Position numbers and translations under genes: made by a program. The notes below the pieces were generated by a model. That model worked only from the letters and a program-made list of their open reading frames with translations. It ran no database searches and was not told where the DNA came from. Positions 7,106 to 14,241 of a stretch of DNA of 20,197 nucleotides are shown one piece after another. The DNA is from DATHVR01 sp035461175 (GTDB taxonomy: Bacteria; Actinomycetota; Acidimicrobiia; Spongiisociales; ZC4RG35): assembly GCA_035461175.1 (NCBI GenBank), contig DATHVR010000172.1:1-20197 (forward strand), given 5' to 3'. Each line of letters opens with the position of its first letter. Within the stretch, counting starts at the first letter, position 1.

Positions 7106-8251
7106 ATGGGGCGACTCCGGGGGCGCTCGCCCCGCTCCCTGATCGCGAGCCCGGTGGGGGGAGTGGCGACGCTGTTCCTTCTCAACGGTGTGGTACTGGG
7201 TAGCTGGCTTCCCCGCCTGCCCGAGATCCGGGACCGCCTCGGGATGTCCCTCGCCGCCGTGGGCCTGACCCTGGCAGTGGGCAACGTCGGAGGACTGGTG
7301 GGGTCGGGCATCAGCGGCCGGGTGGTGGGCAGGTTCGGTGCCCGGGCCGCCGCCCTCCACCCGGCCGGTTTGGTCCTAGCCCTGCTGCCGCTCATCGCCT
7401 TCGCTCCCAGTCCGGTGGCTCTGGCGGCGGCGGTGTTCGTGATGGCCATCGCCGACGCCGTGGCCGATGTGGGCATGAACGCCCTCGCCGTGCGGATCCA
7501 GGAGGTGCGAAGCCGTTCGGTCTTCACCCGTCTCCACGGGCTCTGGAGCGTGGGGACGCTGGTAGGGGCGGCGATCAGCACGGGGGCCATCGCCGTCGGT
7601 ATCGGTCTTGGACCGCAGCTGATGGGTACCGCCGTGGTGGCATTGCTTGCCCTGGCGGCAGCCGGGCGGGTCCTACCACCCACCGAGCGCCGCGCCCGCC
7701 CCCGACCTCACTACCGGGTGGCGCTCACGCTCGCTCTCGCCGGCGGGGGTGCGGCCCTGGTCGAGGGCATACCCTCGGACTGGAGCGCCATCTTTCTCAC
7801 CGACGTTCTCGATGCCTCCGCCGCCGTCGCCGGGGGCGGCTTCATCGCCGTCACGGTGGGGATGCTGGTGGGTCGTCTGGGCGGCGATGGGATCGTCGAC
7901 CGCTTCGGCCCCCGCCGCTCCCTCCATGCCAGCCTGGCCCTGGTGGCGGCGTCGACCGTCCTCACCGTCACCGCCCGCTCGGTGATCCTCGCCATGACGG
8001 GACTGGCCCTGTGGGGCCTGGGGGTGTCGGTCATCCTCCCCCTCCTCTATCGCCTGGCCGGCTCGCATCCGGGCTTCGGCGAGGGAACCGGCCTGGCCGC
8101 CCTCACCCTGGGGAGCCGAGTCGGGTTCCTGGCCGGACCGGCCGCGGTAGGTGCGGTGGCCGAAACGGCGGGACTCCCCTGGGGAGTCTTTGCCGTGGTC
8201 GCCACGGGAGTGGTCTTCGCCTTTCTGACCGTGCGCTCGTTGCAGCACTGA
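7106..8251 (+). CDS. Major facilitator superfamily transporter
   Basis: This 381-residue protein is strongly hydrophobic, with about 12 predicted spans. The first is at about residues 18-34 (VATLFLLNGVVLGSWL). A GRVVGRFGARAAA segment corresponds to the MFS motif A loop between helices 2 and 3, and DRFGPRRSL to its repeat in the second half. The segment MAIADAVADVGMNALAVRIQ resembles helix 4 of the YbjJ/fucose-permease-like subgroup of MFS proteins. The substrate is unknown. It starts 7 nt after corA, so it probably shares that transcript. It is followed by a cluster of palindromic repeats that may end transcription. Confidence 0.9.
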   Translation: MGRLRGRSPRSLIASPVGGVATLFLLNGVVLGSWLPRLPEIRDRLGMSLAAVGLTLAVGNVGGLVGSGISGRVVGRFGARAAALHPAGLVLALLPLIAFAPSPVALAAAVFVMAIADAVADVGMNALAVRIQEVRSRSVFTRLHGLWSVGTLVGAAISTGAIAVGIGLGPQLMGTAVVALLALAAAGRVLPPTERRARPRPHYRVALTLALAGGGAALVEGIPSDWSAIFLTDVLDASAAVAGGGFIAVTVGMLVGRLGGDGIVDRFGPRRSLHASLALVAASTVLTVTARSVILAMTGLALWGLGVSVILPLLYRLAGSHPGFGEGTGLAALTLGSRVGFLAGPAAVGAVAETAGLPWGVFAVVATGVVFAFLTVRSLQH

Positions 8252-8260
8252 GACAACCGC

Positions 8261-8626
8261 CGTGCAAATGCCTCCCATGACGGGCTACAACTGCACGCCG
8301 GTAGACGGGCGGACTCCGGACCACCAACCGCCGTGCAGATGCCTCCCGCACGGGGTGCAACTGAACACCGGTGCCGACGGACGTAACCCGGACAAACCAC
8401 CGTGCAGATACCCCTCGTGACGGGCAACAACTGCACGCCGAGCACGACGGACAGAGCCCGGACCAACCACCGTGCAGATGCCTCCCGTGTCGAGGGGTGA
8501 ATGCACGCCGATGTCCGATCGACCGTCATGCAGATACCGTCCGTGATGGGGTGCCGCCTCCACTTCGATGCCACCTGTGGGCACTGCGGCCGGGTGAGAT
8601 GCAGACGCCGGGCCGACGGCGGCGCA
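8261..8626. repeat. Palindromic repeat cluster 1 (37-bp units in a ~70-bp tandem)
   Basis: Units begin at 8261, 8332, 8401 and 8471 (steps of 71, 69 and 70 bp), with a decayed unit at 8527 and perhaps another near 8597. Each begins CGTGCA and ends TGCACG (8332 ends with a variant) around a centre like CCCGTGACGGG. The ~33-bp linkers are also similar to each other, sharing a CCCGGACCAACCAC-like end, so the true tandem unit is about 70 bp. The cluster fills the 402-bp gap between the MFS gene and glnA2. No coding frame is evident. Confidence 0.85.
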
Positions 8627-8630
8627 TAAT
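8625..8630 (+). promoter_or_regulatory. Candidate -10 element of the glnA2-glnR operon
   Basis: CATAAT sits 23 bp before the glnA2 ATG, with a ribosome site (CAGGGAG, 8643-8649) between them. No convincing -35 is visible, which suggests an activator-dependent promoter. It lies at the right edge of repeat cluster 1. Confidence 0.35.
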
Positions 8631-8653
8631 GTGACCCGCGACCAGGGAGCCGC

Positions 8654-9979
8654 ATGACCAGACAAGCCGACTACGTACTCCGCACCGTGGAAGAGCGGGG
8701 CATTCGCTTCATCCGCCTGTGGTTCACCGATGTGCAGGGATTCCTGAAGTCGGTGTCGATCAGTCCGGCCGAGCTCGAGGTGGCATTCGAAGAGGGGATG
8801 ACCTTCGACGGCTCCGCCATCGACGGCTATGCCCGGGTGCAGGAAGCGGACATGATGGCCCGGCCCGACCCCTCCACCTTCACCGTGCTGCCCTGGCGCG
8901 AGGAGCAGCAGGTGGCGCGGATGTTCTGTGACATCTATACCCCCGACGGCGAGCCCTTCGGGGGCGATCCCCGCACCGTGCTCAAGCGCAACCTGGATCG
9001 GGCGGCGGCCCTCGGCTACACGTTCTACGTGGCTCCCGAACTCGAGTTCTTCTACTTCGAGGACGCTGGCCCCGAGCCCCAGACCCTCGATCGGGGGGGC
9101 TATTTCGACCTCACCCCGCTCGACGTCGCCCAGGATTACCGGCGGATGACGATCAACGCCCTGGAGATGATGGGCATCCCCGTCGAGCACAGTCACCACG
9201 AGGTGGCCCCCTCCCAGCATGAGATCATCGTCCGCTACACCGATGCCCTCACCATGGCCGACAACATCATGACCTTCCGGCTGACGGTGAAGGAGGTGGC
9301 GCTCCAGCACGGCATCTATGCCACCTTCATGCCCAAGCCCCTCGAGGGTCACGACGGGTCGGGAATGCACCTGCACCTTTCGCTGTTCGAGGGCGACCGC
9401 AACGTGTTCGCCGACCCCTCGGCCGAGAGCGGCCTGTCGGGGATCGCCCAGGCGTTTATCGCCGGGCTCTTGCGCCACGCCCCCGAGATCACCGCCGTCA
9501 CCAACCAGTGGGTCAACTCCTACAAGCGGCTGGTGGGCGGGTTCGACGCTCCCACCTACGTGTCCTGGGCCCGCAACAACCAGTCGGCGCTGGTGCGGGT
9601 TCCCACCCCCAAGAAGGGCAAGTCGTCCAGTGTCCGGGTCGAGTACCGGGCGGCGGACGCCGTCGCCAACCCCTACCTGGCGATGGCGGTGCTGCTGGCG
9701 GCGGGACTGAAAGGGATAGAGGAGGGCTATGAACTTCCCCCCGAGGTGGCCGACAACGTCTATCGCATGACCCCATCCGAGCGAGCCGCGGCCGGGCTGG
9801 CCCGGCTTCCCGAGAGCCTGTCCGAGGCGCTCGATGCCATGGAGCGTTCCGAACTGGTGGCGGAGGCGCTGGGCGAGCACGTCTTCGACTGGTTCCTCCG
9901 CAACAAGCGCGAGGAATGGGAGCGTTACCAGCGCCACGTCTCCCGATTCGAACTCGAGAACTACCTCCCGATCCTGTGA
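8654..9979 (+). CDS. glnA2: Type I glutamine synthetase, GlnA2-like
   Basis: This 441-residue protein catalyses (in the family) ATP-dependent amidation of glutamate. The beta-grasp N-terminus reads RFIRLWFTDVQGFLKSVSI and FDGSAIDGYARVQEADMMAR, closely recalling actinobacterial GlnA2. Metal and substrate residues are visible: Glu129 and Glu131 (PELEFF), Glu183 and Glu190 (HHEVAPSQHE), His239 (GSGMHLH), the KRLVGG loop at 291-296, and the RVEYR segment (Glu330, Arg332). Its length fits the shorter GSI-alpha/GlnA2 type, and the adenylylation region of GSI-beta is only partly matched (YELPPE at 359-364). Some Streptomyces GlnA2-like enzymes act on polyamines, so the acceptor is not certain. A GlnR-like regulator starts 8 nt after the stop. 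Confidence 0.93.
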   Translation: MTRQADYVLRTVEERGIRFIRLWFTDVQGFLKSVSISPAELEVAFEEGMTFDGSAIDGYARVQEADMMARPDPSTFTVLPWREEQQVARMFCDIYTPDGEPFGGDPRTVLKRNLDRAAALGYTFYVAPELEFFYFEDAGPEPQTLDRGGYFDLTPLDVAQDYRRMTINALEMMGIPVEHSHHEVAPSQHEIIVRYTDALTMADNIMTFRLTVKEVALQHGIYATFMPKPLEGHDGSGMHLHLSLFEGDRNVFADPSAESGLSGIAQAFIAGLLRHAPEITAVTNQWVNSYKRLVGGFDAPTYVSWARNNQSALVRVPTPKKGKSSSVRVEYRAADAVANPYLAMAVLLAAGLKGIEEGYELPPEVADNVYRMTPSERAAAGLARLPESLSEALDAMERSELVAEALGEHVFDWFLRNKREEWERYQRHVSRFELENYLPIL

Positions 9980-9987
9980 GCTGACAC

Positions 9988-10617
9988 ATGCAGGTCGCCG
10001 CCTATCCCGCCGATTGCTCCGAGGCGCTGGCGGCCGCCCTGGCACTGGCCGGGGCGGAGGTGACCCCGATCGACGATTTCGAAGCTGCCGCCATCGCCGA
10101 GGCGGCGATGCTGGTGGTGGAACTGGCCGACGAGCCAATGCGGCGGCTGCGCCACATCGAGCGGGTCGCCGAGGACGTCGGCCTGCCGGTGCTGGTGGTG
10201 GCGGACCCCTCCTCGCTCCCCCTCATCGAGCGCGCCAACGGAATCACCGACTTCCTGCTCGAGCCGCTCGACCCCGTCGAGTTGGGCGTGCGTCTCCGGC
10301 GCCAGATCACCACCGCCGCCGCCGACGAGGTGCTCCGCTTCAAGGATCTCGAGCTCAACCCCCTTACCTATCAGGCCGCCCTGGACGGCCGACCGCTCGA
10401 CCTCACCTTCATGGAGTACGAGTTGCTCCGCTTCCTGGTCGAGAACCAGCGCCGGGTGTGGAGCCGCCAGCAACTCCTCTCCAAGGTGTGGGGCTACGAC
10501 TACTACGGCGGCGCCCGCACCGTCGACGTCCACGTCCGCCGCGTCCGCGCCAAGCTGGGCGAAGAACGCGCCTCCTGGATCACCACGGTGCGCTCGGTGG
10601 GTTACCGCTTCGGTTGA
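9988..10617 (+). CDS. glnR: GlnR-like OmpR-type nitrogen regulator with degenerate receiver
   Basis: This protein has 209 residues. The N-terminal receiver-like domain spans 1-105 and the winged-helix DNA-binding domain 113-209. The winged helix contains DLTFMEYELLRFLVENQRR, WGYDYYGGARTVDVHVRRVR and VRSVGYRF, very close to actinobacterial GlnR. The receiver is atypical: the phosphoacceptor position reads VVEL (Glu45 instead of Asp) and the conserved Lys-Pro reads Glu92-Pro93, so phosphorelay control is unlikely. GlnR is a known orphan regulator of nitrogen genes that dimerises without classic phosphorylation. Position directly after glnA2 supports the name. Repeat cluster 2 begins 14 nt after its stop. 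Confidence 0.8.
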   Translation: MQVAAYPADCSEALAAALALAGAEVTPIDDFEAAAIAEAAMLVVELADEPMRRLRHIERVAEDVGLPVLVVADPSSLPLIERANGITDFLLEPLDPVELGVRLRRQITTAAADEVLRFKDLELNPLTYQAALDGRPLDLTFMEYELLRFLVENQRRVWSRQQLLSKVWGYDYYGGARTVDVHVRRVRAKLGEERASWITTVRSVGYRFG

Positions 10618-10631
10618 TTCTTCGAAACTGA

Positions 10632-10804
10632 CGTGCATATGCCGCCCGTGACGGGGGGCATTTGCACGGCGGTTGGCCGGCGGTTCCTGCCACCGATCCG
10701 ACGTGCAGAGCCAGCCTGAGACGGACGGCAATTGCACGTCATTCCCACCCGACTTACTCCGGATCGACGTGCAGATTCTTCCGGTGGCGGGGTGGATCTG
10801 CACA
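10632..10804. repeat. Palindromic repeat cluster 2 (three 37-bp units)
   Basis: Units lie at 10632-10668, 10702-10738 and 10768-10804, with start spacings of 70 and 66 bp. The first is the best palindrome in the window: 16 of 18 base pairs form around a central G. The third has arms GATTCT and GGATC that still pair, although their sequence differs from the first. The cluster lies between the glnR-like gene and the DUF559 nuclease gene and would form strong hairpins in RNA or single-stranded DNA. Confidence 0.88.
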
Positions 10805-10854
10805 TCGGTCACAGACCCCTTCCAATCGGCCCGACGGTCCGGCAGGGTGCCAGC

Positions 10855-11784
10855 GTGGAGATCGACGCACGCATCGACGAGATCGTGGCCCGTCAGTACG
10901 GGGTAATCCGGCGGGATCAGGCATTGCGAGTCGGGATGACCGACAAGATGATCGCCCGTCGGCTCGAGAAGGGCCGCTGGGTCAGACTGGCCTCGGGGGT
11001 CTACGCCTACGCGTCGGCACCGCCGAAGTGGCATCGCCAGATGGCGGCGGCGGTCCTGAGCCAGCCCCGCGCCATCGTCGGGGGTCGTTCGGCGGCCTAC
11101 CTCCACGGCTTCGAAGGTGTCCGACGGGGCCGGCCTGAGATCATCGTGCCGCCCTCCGCCAACGCCCGCTCGCCGCTCGCCCGGATACGACGCGACAGCC
11201 ACTTCGACACGATCGCCACCACCGTCCAGGAGGGCTTCACCGTCACCACGGTGGCCGAGACGATCTGGACCATGGCCGCTCAGAGTTCCGCCGGTGAACT
11301 CGAACGTCTGGTCGACGATCAGCTGGCGGCTCGCCGTTTGGAGGTGGACATGTTCGACCCCCTCCTCAGCCGGATCCACGGCGAGCGGCGACCCGGGGGC
11401 CCCAATCTCCGCCGGGTCCTGGGCGATCGCAGGCTTGACGCCTATCAGCCGGCAACCACGGAGCTGGAAGCGCATCTGTACCCGTTGCTGGACCACCCCG
11501 GCATCCCTTCGTACACCCGCCAGTGTCCCATCCAACTCGACGACGGCATCGATGCCGTCCTCGATGCCTTCATCGACGACTGGGGGATGATCGCCGAGGC
11601 CGACGGGCGGCGATGGCACACCCGGCGGGCCGATTTCGAGCGCGACCGGCGTCGGGACAACGCCGCCCTCGCCATGGGCCTGGTGGTGGTGCGCTTCACC
11701 TACCGGATGCTGGTCGACGAGCCGGAGTATTGCCTCCGGGTCCTGCTCGAGACGGGACGCACCCGGACCCGGGTCCGGATCTGA
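10855..11784 (+). CDS. AbiEi-type HTH plus DUF559 (Vsr-like) nuclease-fold protein
   Basis: This protein has 309 residues. The start is GTG 10855 (GGCAGGG about 8 nt upstream), because earlier in-frame starts run back through the palindromic repeats. Residues about 8-60 form an AbiEi-type winged helix (QYGVIRRDQAL, then GRWVRLASGVYAY), followed by a middle region with VGGRSAAYLHG. The C-terminal domain (about 215-300) is a Vsr/DUF559 PD-(D/E)XK-like fold: Asp237, then Glu248-Ala-Asp250-Gly, RRWH at 252-255, and the charged FERDRRRDN helix at 261-269. No partner toxin (AbiEii) is adjacent. NCBI-style names call such proteins AbiEi antitoxin-domain proteins; a DNA-nicking or DNA-binding role is inferred. 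It is bracketed by palindrome clusters, and its stop lies inside one. Confidence 0.8.
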   Translation: MEIDARIDEIVARQYGVIRRDQALRVGMTDKMIARRLEKGRWVRLASGVYAYASAPPKWHRQMAAAVLSQPRAIVGGRSAAYLHGFEGVRRGRPEIIVPPSANARSPLARIRRDSHFDTIATTVQEGFTVTTVAETIWTMAAQSSAGELERLVDDQLAARRLEVDMFDPLLSRIHGERRPGGPNLRRVLGDRRLDAYQPATTELEAHLYPLLDHPGIPSYTRQCPIQLDDGIDAVLDAFIDDWGMIAEADGRRWHTRRADFERDRRRDNAALAMGLVVVRFTYRMLVDEPEYCLRVLLETGRTRTRVRI

Positions 11785-11988
11785 CGTGCAGGTTCAGCCC
11801 GTCACGGGAGACGGATGCACGTCAGTCGCCGGACACATCATCGGCGTGCAGGAACCGCTCGTCACGGGGGGTAAATGCACATCAGTTGCGGCGTGCATTT
11901 CCGTGCCGTGACGGGGGGCAAGTGCACGCCAGTTGCCGGGCGCTCCATCGGCGTGCGGATACCGGCCGCCACGGTGGGTATCTGCACG
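11785..11988. repeat. Palindromic repeat cluster 3 (four 37-bp units)
   Basis: Units lie at 11785-11821, 11845-11881, 11892-11928 and 11952-11988. The first follows the nuclease stop codon without a gap, and its outer arms extend to CTGACGTGCA/TGCACGTCAG, so the TGA stop is part of the palindrome. Right flanks often continue as a CAGTT-like end. The last unit has arms GATACC/GGTATC, a compensatory alternative to ATGCC/GGCAT in cluster 2. The cluster fills most of the gap before the Cys/Met enzyme. Confidence 0.88.
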
Positions 11989-12007
11989 GCAAAGTTCTGG
12001 GATCGAC

Positions 12008-12013
12008 CACAAT
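12008..12013 (+). promoter_or_regulatory. Candidate -10 of a leaderless Cys/Met-enzyme mRNA
   Basis: CACAAT ends 6 nt before ATG 12020, the spacing for a leaderless transcript, and no ribosome site is visible. It lies inside the palindrome GACCA-CAA-TGGTC (12005-12017), which could be a regulator site. Confidence 0.35.
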
Positions 12014-12019
12014 GGTCCC

Positions 12020-13171
12020 ATGGGATTTCGAACTGAGCAGGTACATGCCGGGGTGTCACCGGATCCGGTGACCGGGGCCATCCTCACCCCCATCCACCAG
12101 TCGACCACCTTCGTACAGGAATCGGTCGAGGACTACATGGGGCGGGGCTACAGCTATGCCCGGGCGGGGAACCCGACGGTGCGCGCCTTCGAACTGAAGC
12201 TGGCGGCCCTGGAAGGCGGCACCGATGCCACCGCCTATGGCTCGGGGATGGCGGCCACGGTGGCGGTGATGCTCGGCCTGCTCGAGGCGGGCGACCACAT
12301 CCTGATCGCCGACGTGGTCTACGGCGGGACCTACCGCTTCGCCGACCAGTTCCTGCGCAAGTTCGGGGTGACGGTGGATTTCGTGGATGCCTCCGATGTC
12401 GATGCCATCCGGCTCGCCGTCCGCCCCGAGACCAAGCTGGTCTTCACCGAGACGCCCGCCAACCCCACCCTCAAGCTGACCGACCTGCAGGCGGTCTCGG
12501 ATCTGTGCCGGGAAGCGGGGATCCTGCACGTCACCGACAACACATTCCTCACCCCGTACTACCAGCGACCGTTCGAACTCGGCGCCGACGTCATCGTCCA
12601 CTCCACCACCAAGTACCTCGACGGGCACAACGCCACGTTGGGCGGGGCGGTGGTGGTCAAGGATCCGGAACTGGCCGAGAAGATCGCCTTCGCCCGCATC
12701 TCTGCCGGTCTGGTGATGTCGCCGATGGTGGCCTGGCTCACCCTTCAGGGCGTCAAGACGCTGTCGGAGCGCATGGACCGCCAGTCGGCGAATGCCATGG
12801 AGGTGGCGGAATGGCTCGAGGGCCACCCCAAGGTGGAGAATGTGGGCTATCCCGGCCTCCCCTCCTTCCCCGGCCACGACCTGGCCGCCAAACAGGCTTC
12901 GGGCTTCGGCGCCATGGCCTGGTTCGAGGTGAAGGGCGGCGTCGAAGCGGGCAAGACGCTCATGAATGCCGTGCGCCTTTGGTCGCTGGCCGAGAACCTG
13001 GGAGCGGTGGAGTCGATCATCACCCACCCGGTCACCATGACCCACGCCGCCATCCCCCGCGACGAACGGATCGCTTCGGGGATCACCGACGGGCTGGTGC
13101 GCCTCTCGGTCGGCCTCGAGGACACCGAGGACCTGATCGCCGACCTGGACCAGGCCCTGGCCCAAGTCTGA
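12020..13171 (+). CDS. Trans-sulfuration PLP enzyme (cystathionine gamma-synthase/lyase family)
   Basis: This 383-residue protein of the Cys/Met-metabolism PLP-dependent family acts on C-S bonds of homocysteine, cystathionine or activated homoserine. The family length fits. Visible marks are the N-terminal TEQVHAG and TPIHQSTTF, the phosphate-binding YGSGMAA (about 73-79), DNTF before the aspartate-pairing region, and the PLP lysine Lys198 in HSTTKYLDGHN. SLAENLGAVESIITHP near the C-terminus is the substrate-carboxylate region. Which reaction it performs (metB-, metC-, mgl- or mccB-type) cannot be fixed from these motifs. The start at 12020 has no ribosome site but a -10-like element 6 nt upstream. 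It converges on the DUF302 operon. Confidence 0.9.
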   Translation: MGFRTEQVHAGVSPDPVTGAILTPIHQSTTFVQESVEDYMGRGYSYARAGNPTVRAFELKLAALEGGTDATAYGSGMAATVAVMLGLLEAGDHILIADVVYGGTYRFADQFLRKFGVTVDFVDASDVDAIRLAVRPETKLVFTETPANPTLKLTDLQAVSDLCREAGILHVTDNTFLTPYYQRPFELGADVIVHSTTKYLDGHNATLGGAVVVKDPELAEKIAFARISAGLVMSPMVAWLTLQGVKTLSERMDRQSANAMEVAEWLEGHPKVENVGYPGLPSFPGHDLAAKQASGFGAMAWFEVKGGVEAGKTLMNAVRLWSLAENLGAVESIITHPVTMTHAAIPRDERIASGITDGLVRLSVGLEDTEDLIADLDQALAQV

Positions 13172-13179
13172 CCAACTCG

Positions 13180-13251
13180 GGGTTGCCGACAGCGGTTCCC
13201 GCTGTCCCGAACCCAGGGTTGCCGACAGCGGTTCCCGCCGTGCCGAATCCT
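13180..13251. repeat. Two 36-bp direct repeats with a terminator-like hairpin
   Basis: GGGTTGCCGACAGCGGTTCC occurs at 13180 and again at 13216, a 36-bp period, followed by a third partial GGGTTGGGG. The first copy holds GACAGCG-GTTCC-CGCTGTC, a 7-bp stem. A second hairpin, TCCTGGG/CCCAGGA (13248-13274), runs into the end of the DUF302 gene. The block lies between converging genes, so a bidirectional terminator role is plausible. Confidence 0.7.
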
Positions 13252-13263
13252 GGGTTGGGGGCG

Positions 13264-13650
13264 TCAGCCCAGGATCTCGACCACCGTGGCCAGGCGATCC
13301 CGCACCTCGGCGGCGACTTCCGCCACTCCGGGGGTTTCGACCACGGCCATGACCGCGGCGGGATCCATGGCGTCGACCACCACGGCTCCTTCGGCGACCC
13401 GCACCACCACGTTGCAGGGCAATAGCACCCCGATCTCGGGGGCGGCGCCGATGGCGCGGTGAGCCAGGGGCGGATTGCAGGCGCCCAGGATCAGATAGGG
13501 CCCGATCTCCTCGCCCAGCTTCTCCCTGAGAGTGGACTGCACGTCGATCTCGGTCAGAACCCCGAACCCCTGGCCGGTCAGCGCCTCGCGCACGTCGGCC
13601 ACCACGGTCTCGAAGTCGGCGCCCTCGAGTCGTTTACTGATGTGATACAT
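13264..13650 (-). CDS. DUF302 family protein
   Basis: This small protein has 128 residues and is one DUF302 domain. It shows the recurring patterns LGACNPPLAHRAI and IGVLLPCNVVVRV and the early EALTGQGFGVLTEIDV. The two conserved cysteines (in GACNPP and LLPCNV) are visible. In this family members are often linked to heavy-metal or redox stress, but no reaction is established. It is the last gene of a minus-strand operon, starting 6 nt after the methyltransferase stop. No signal peptide is visible, so it is probably cytoplasmic. Confidence 0.88.
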   Translation of the reverse strand: MYHISKRLEGADFETVVADVREALTGQGFGVLTEIDVQSTLREKLGEEIGPYLILGACNPPLAHRAIGAAPEIGVLLPCNVVVRVAEGAVVVDAMDPAAVMAVVETPGVAEVAAEVRDRLATVVEILG

Positions 13651-13656
13651 AGACCC

Positions 13657-14241
13657 TCACTTTTCGTTGCGGGCGACGAGGACGGTATCGACCGCCTCCT
13701 GCCCTTCGTCCAATAGGCGCACGCGCCGCTCGGCGCGCACAGTCGTCAAACCCCCGACTGCGGATGCCGCCGACTCGGGATCCCACAGCAGTTCCGGATC
13801 GGGCGGCCCGCTCACGCCGACGGTGACGACGTCGTGGCCGACCAGGTAGAGGTGGCCACCCGGGGCGACCCGGGTCGAGGCCCGGGCAACCAGGTCGGTC
13901 CACGCCGGGCCCGGAAAGTGCACATAGGCGATCAGGATCAGGTCGAAGGTGCGGTCGGGGGCCCAGGCGGTGACGTCGGCCCGGATCCACTCCACCTCCA
14001 CGCCTCGGTCCCGGGCCATGCCGGCTGCCTTCTCCAGGGCTACTTCCGAGAAATCGACCCCGGTGACATCCCATCCCTGCTCGGCCAACCAGACGGCGTT
14101 GCGCCCCTCACCGCAGGCGACGTCGAGGGCGGTGCCGGGTTCGAGGTGGGCCAGGTCCTCGGCCACGAACTGATTGGGACCGGCCGACCACACCAGCGGC
14201 TTCTCCCGGTACCGCTCGTCCCACCCTGTCGCATCCATCAC
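13657..14241 (-). CDS. Class I SAM-dependent methyltransferase
   Basis: This protein has 194 residues. It starts at GTG 14241, overlapping the preceding stop (GTGA), or at ATG 14238. The N-terminal WDERYREKPLVWSAGPNQF resembles thiopurine/tellurite-type methyltransferases, followed by the SAM-binding motif I LDVACGEGRNA (39-49) and the acidic residue Asp63 in GVDFS ending strand 2. The next motifs, FDLILIAYVHFP and VAPGGHLYLVGHD, complete the Rossmann fold. The acceptor substrate is not known; family relatives methylate small thiols, tellurite or other nucleophiles. Its placement between a PLD protein and a DUF302 protein suggests a detoxification or envelope role, by context only. Confidence 0.9.
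   Translation of the reverse strand: MMDATGWDERYREKPLVWSAGPNQFVAEDLAHLEPGTALDVACGEGRNAVWLAEQGWDVTGVDFSEVALEKAAGMARDRGVEVEWIRADVTAWAPDRTFDLILIAYVHFPGPAWTDLVARASTRVAPGGHLYLVGHDVVTVGVSGPPDPELLWDPESAASAVGGLTTVRAERRVRLLDEGQEAVDTVLVARNEK

Noticed and set aside
8261..8508. CRISPR array (37-bp repeats, ~33-bp spacers)
   Set aside because: The repeats are degenerate and palindromic, the linkers resemble each other instead of being unique, spacing is irregular in the other clusters, and no cas genes are present.
10732..10854. N-terminal extension of the DUF559 gene
   Set aside because: The in-frame extension from TTG 10732 translates palindromic repeat DNA and gives a low-complexity leader; GTG 10855 with a ribosome site gives a proper domain start.
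10855..11784. Complete AbiE type IV toxin-antitoxin system
   Set aside because: No AbiEii nucleotidyltransferase toxin is adjacent; neighbours are glnR-like and a PLP enzyme, and the C-terminus is a nuclease-like fold rather than a pure antitoxin.
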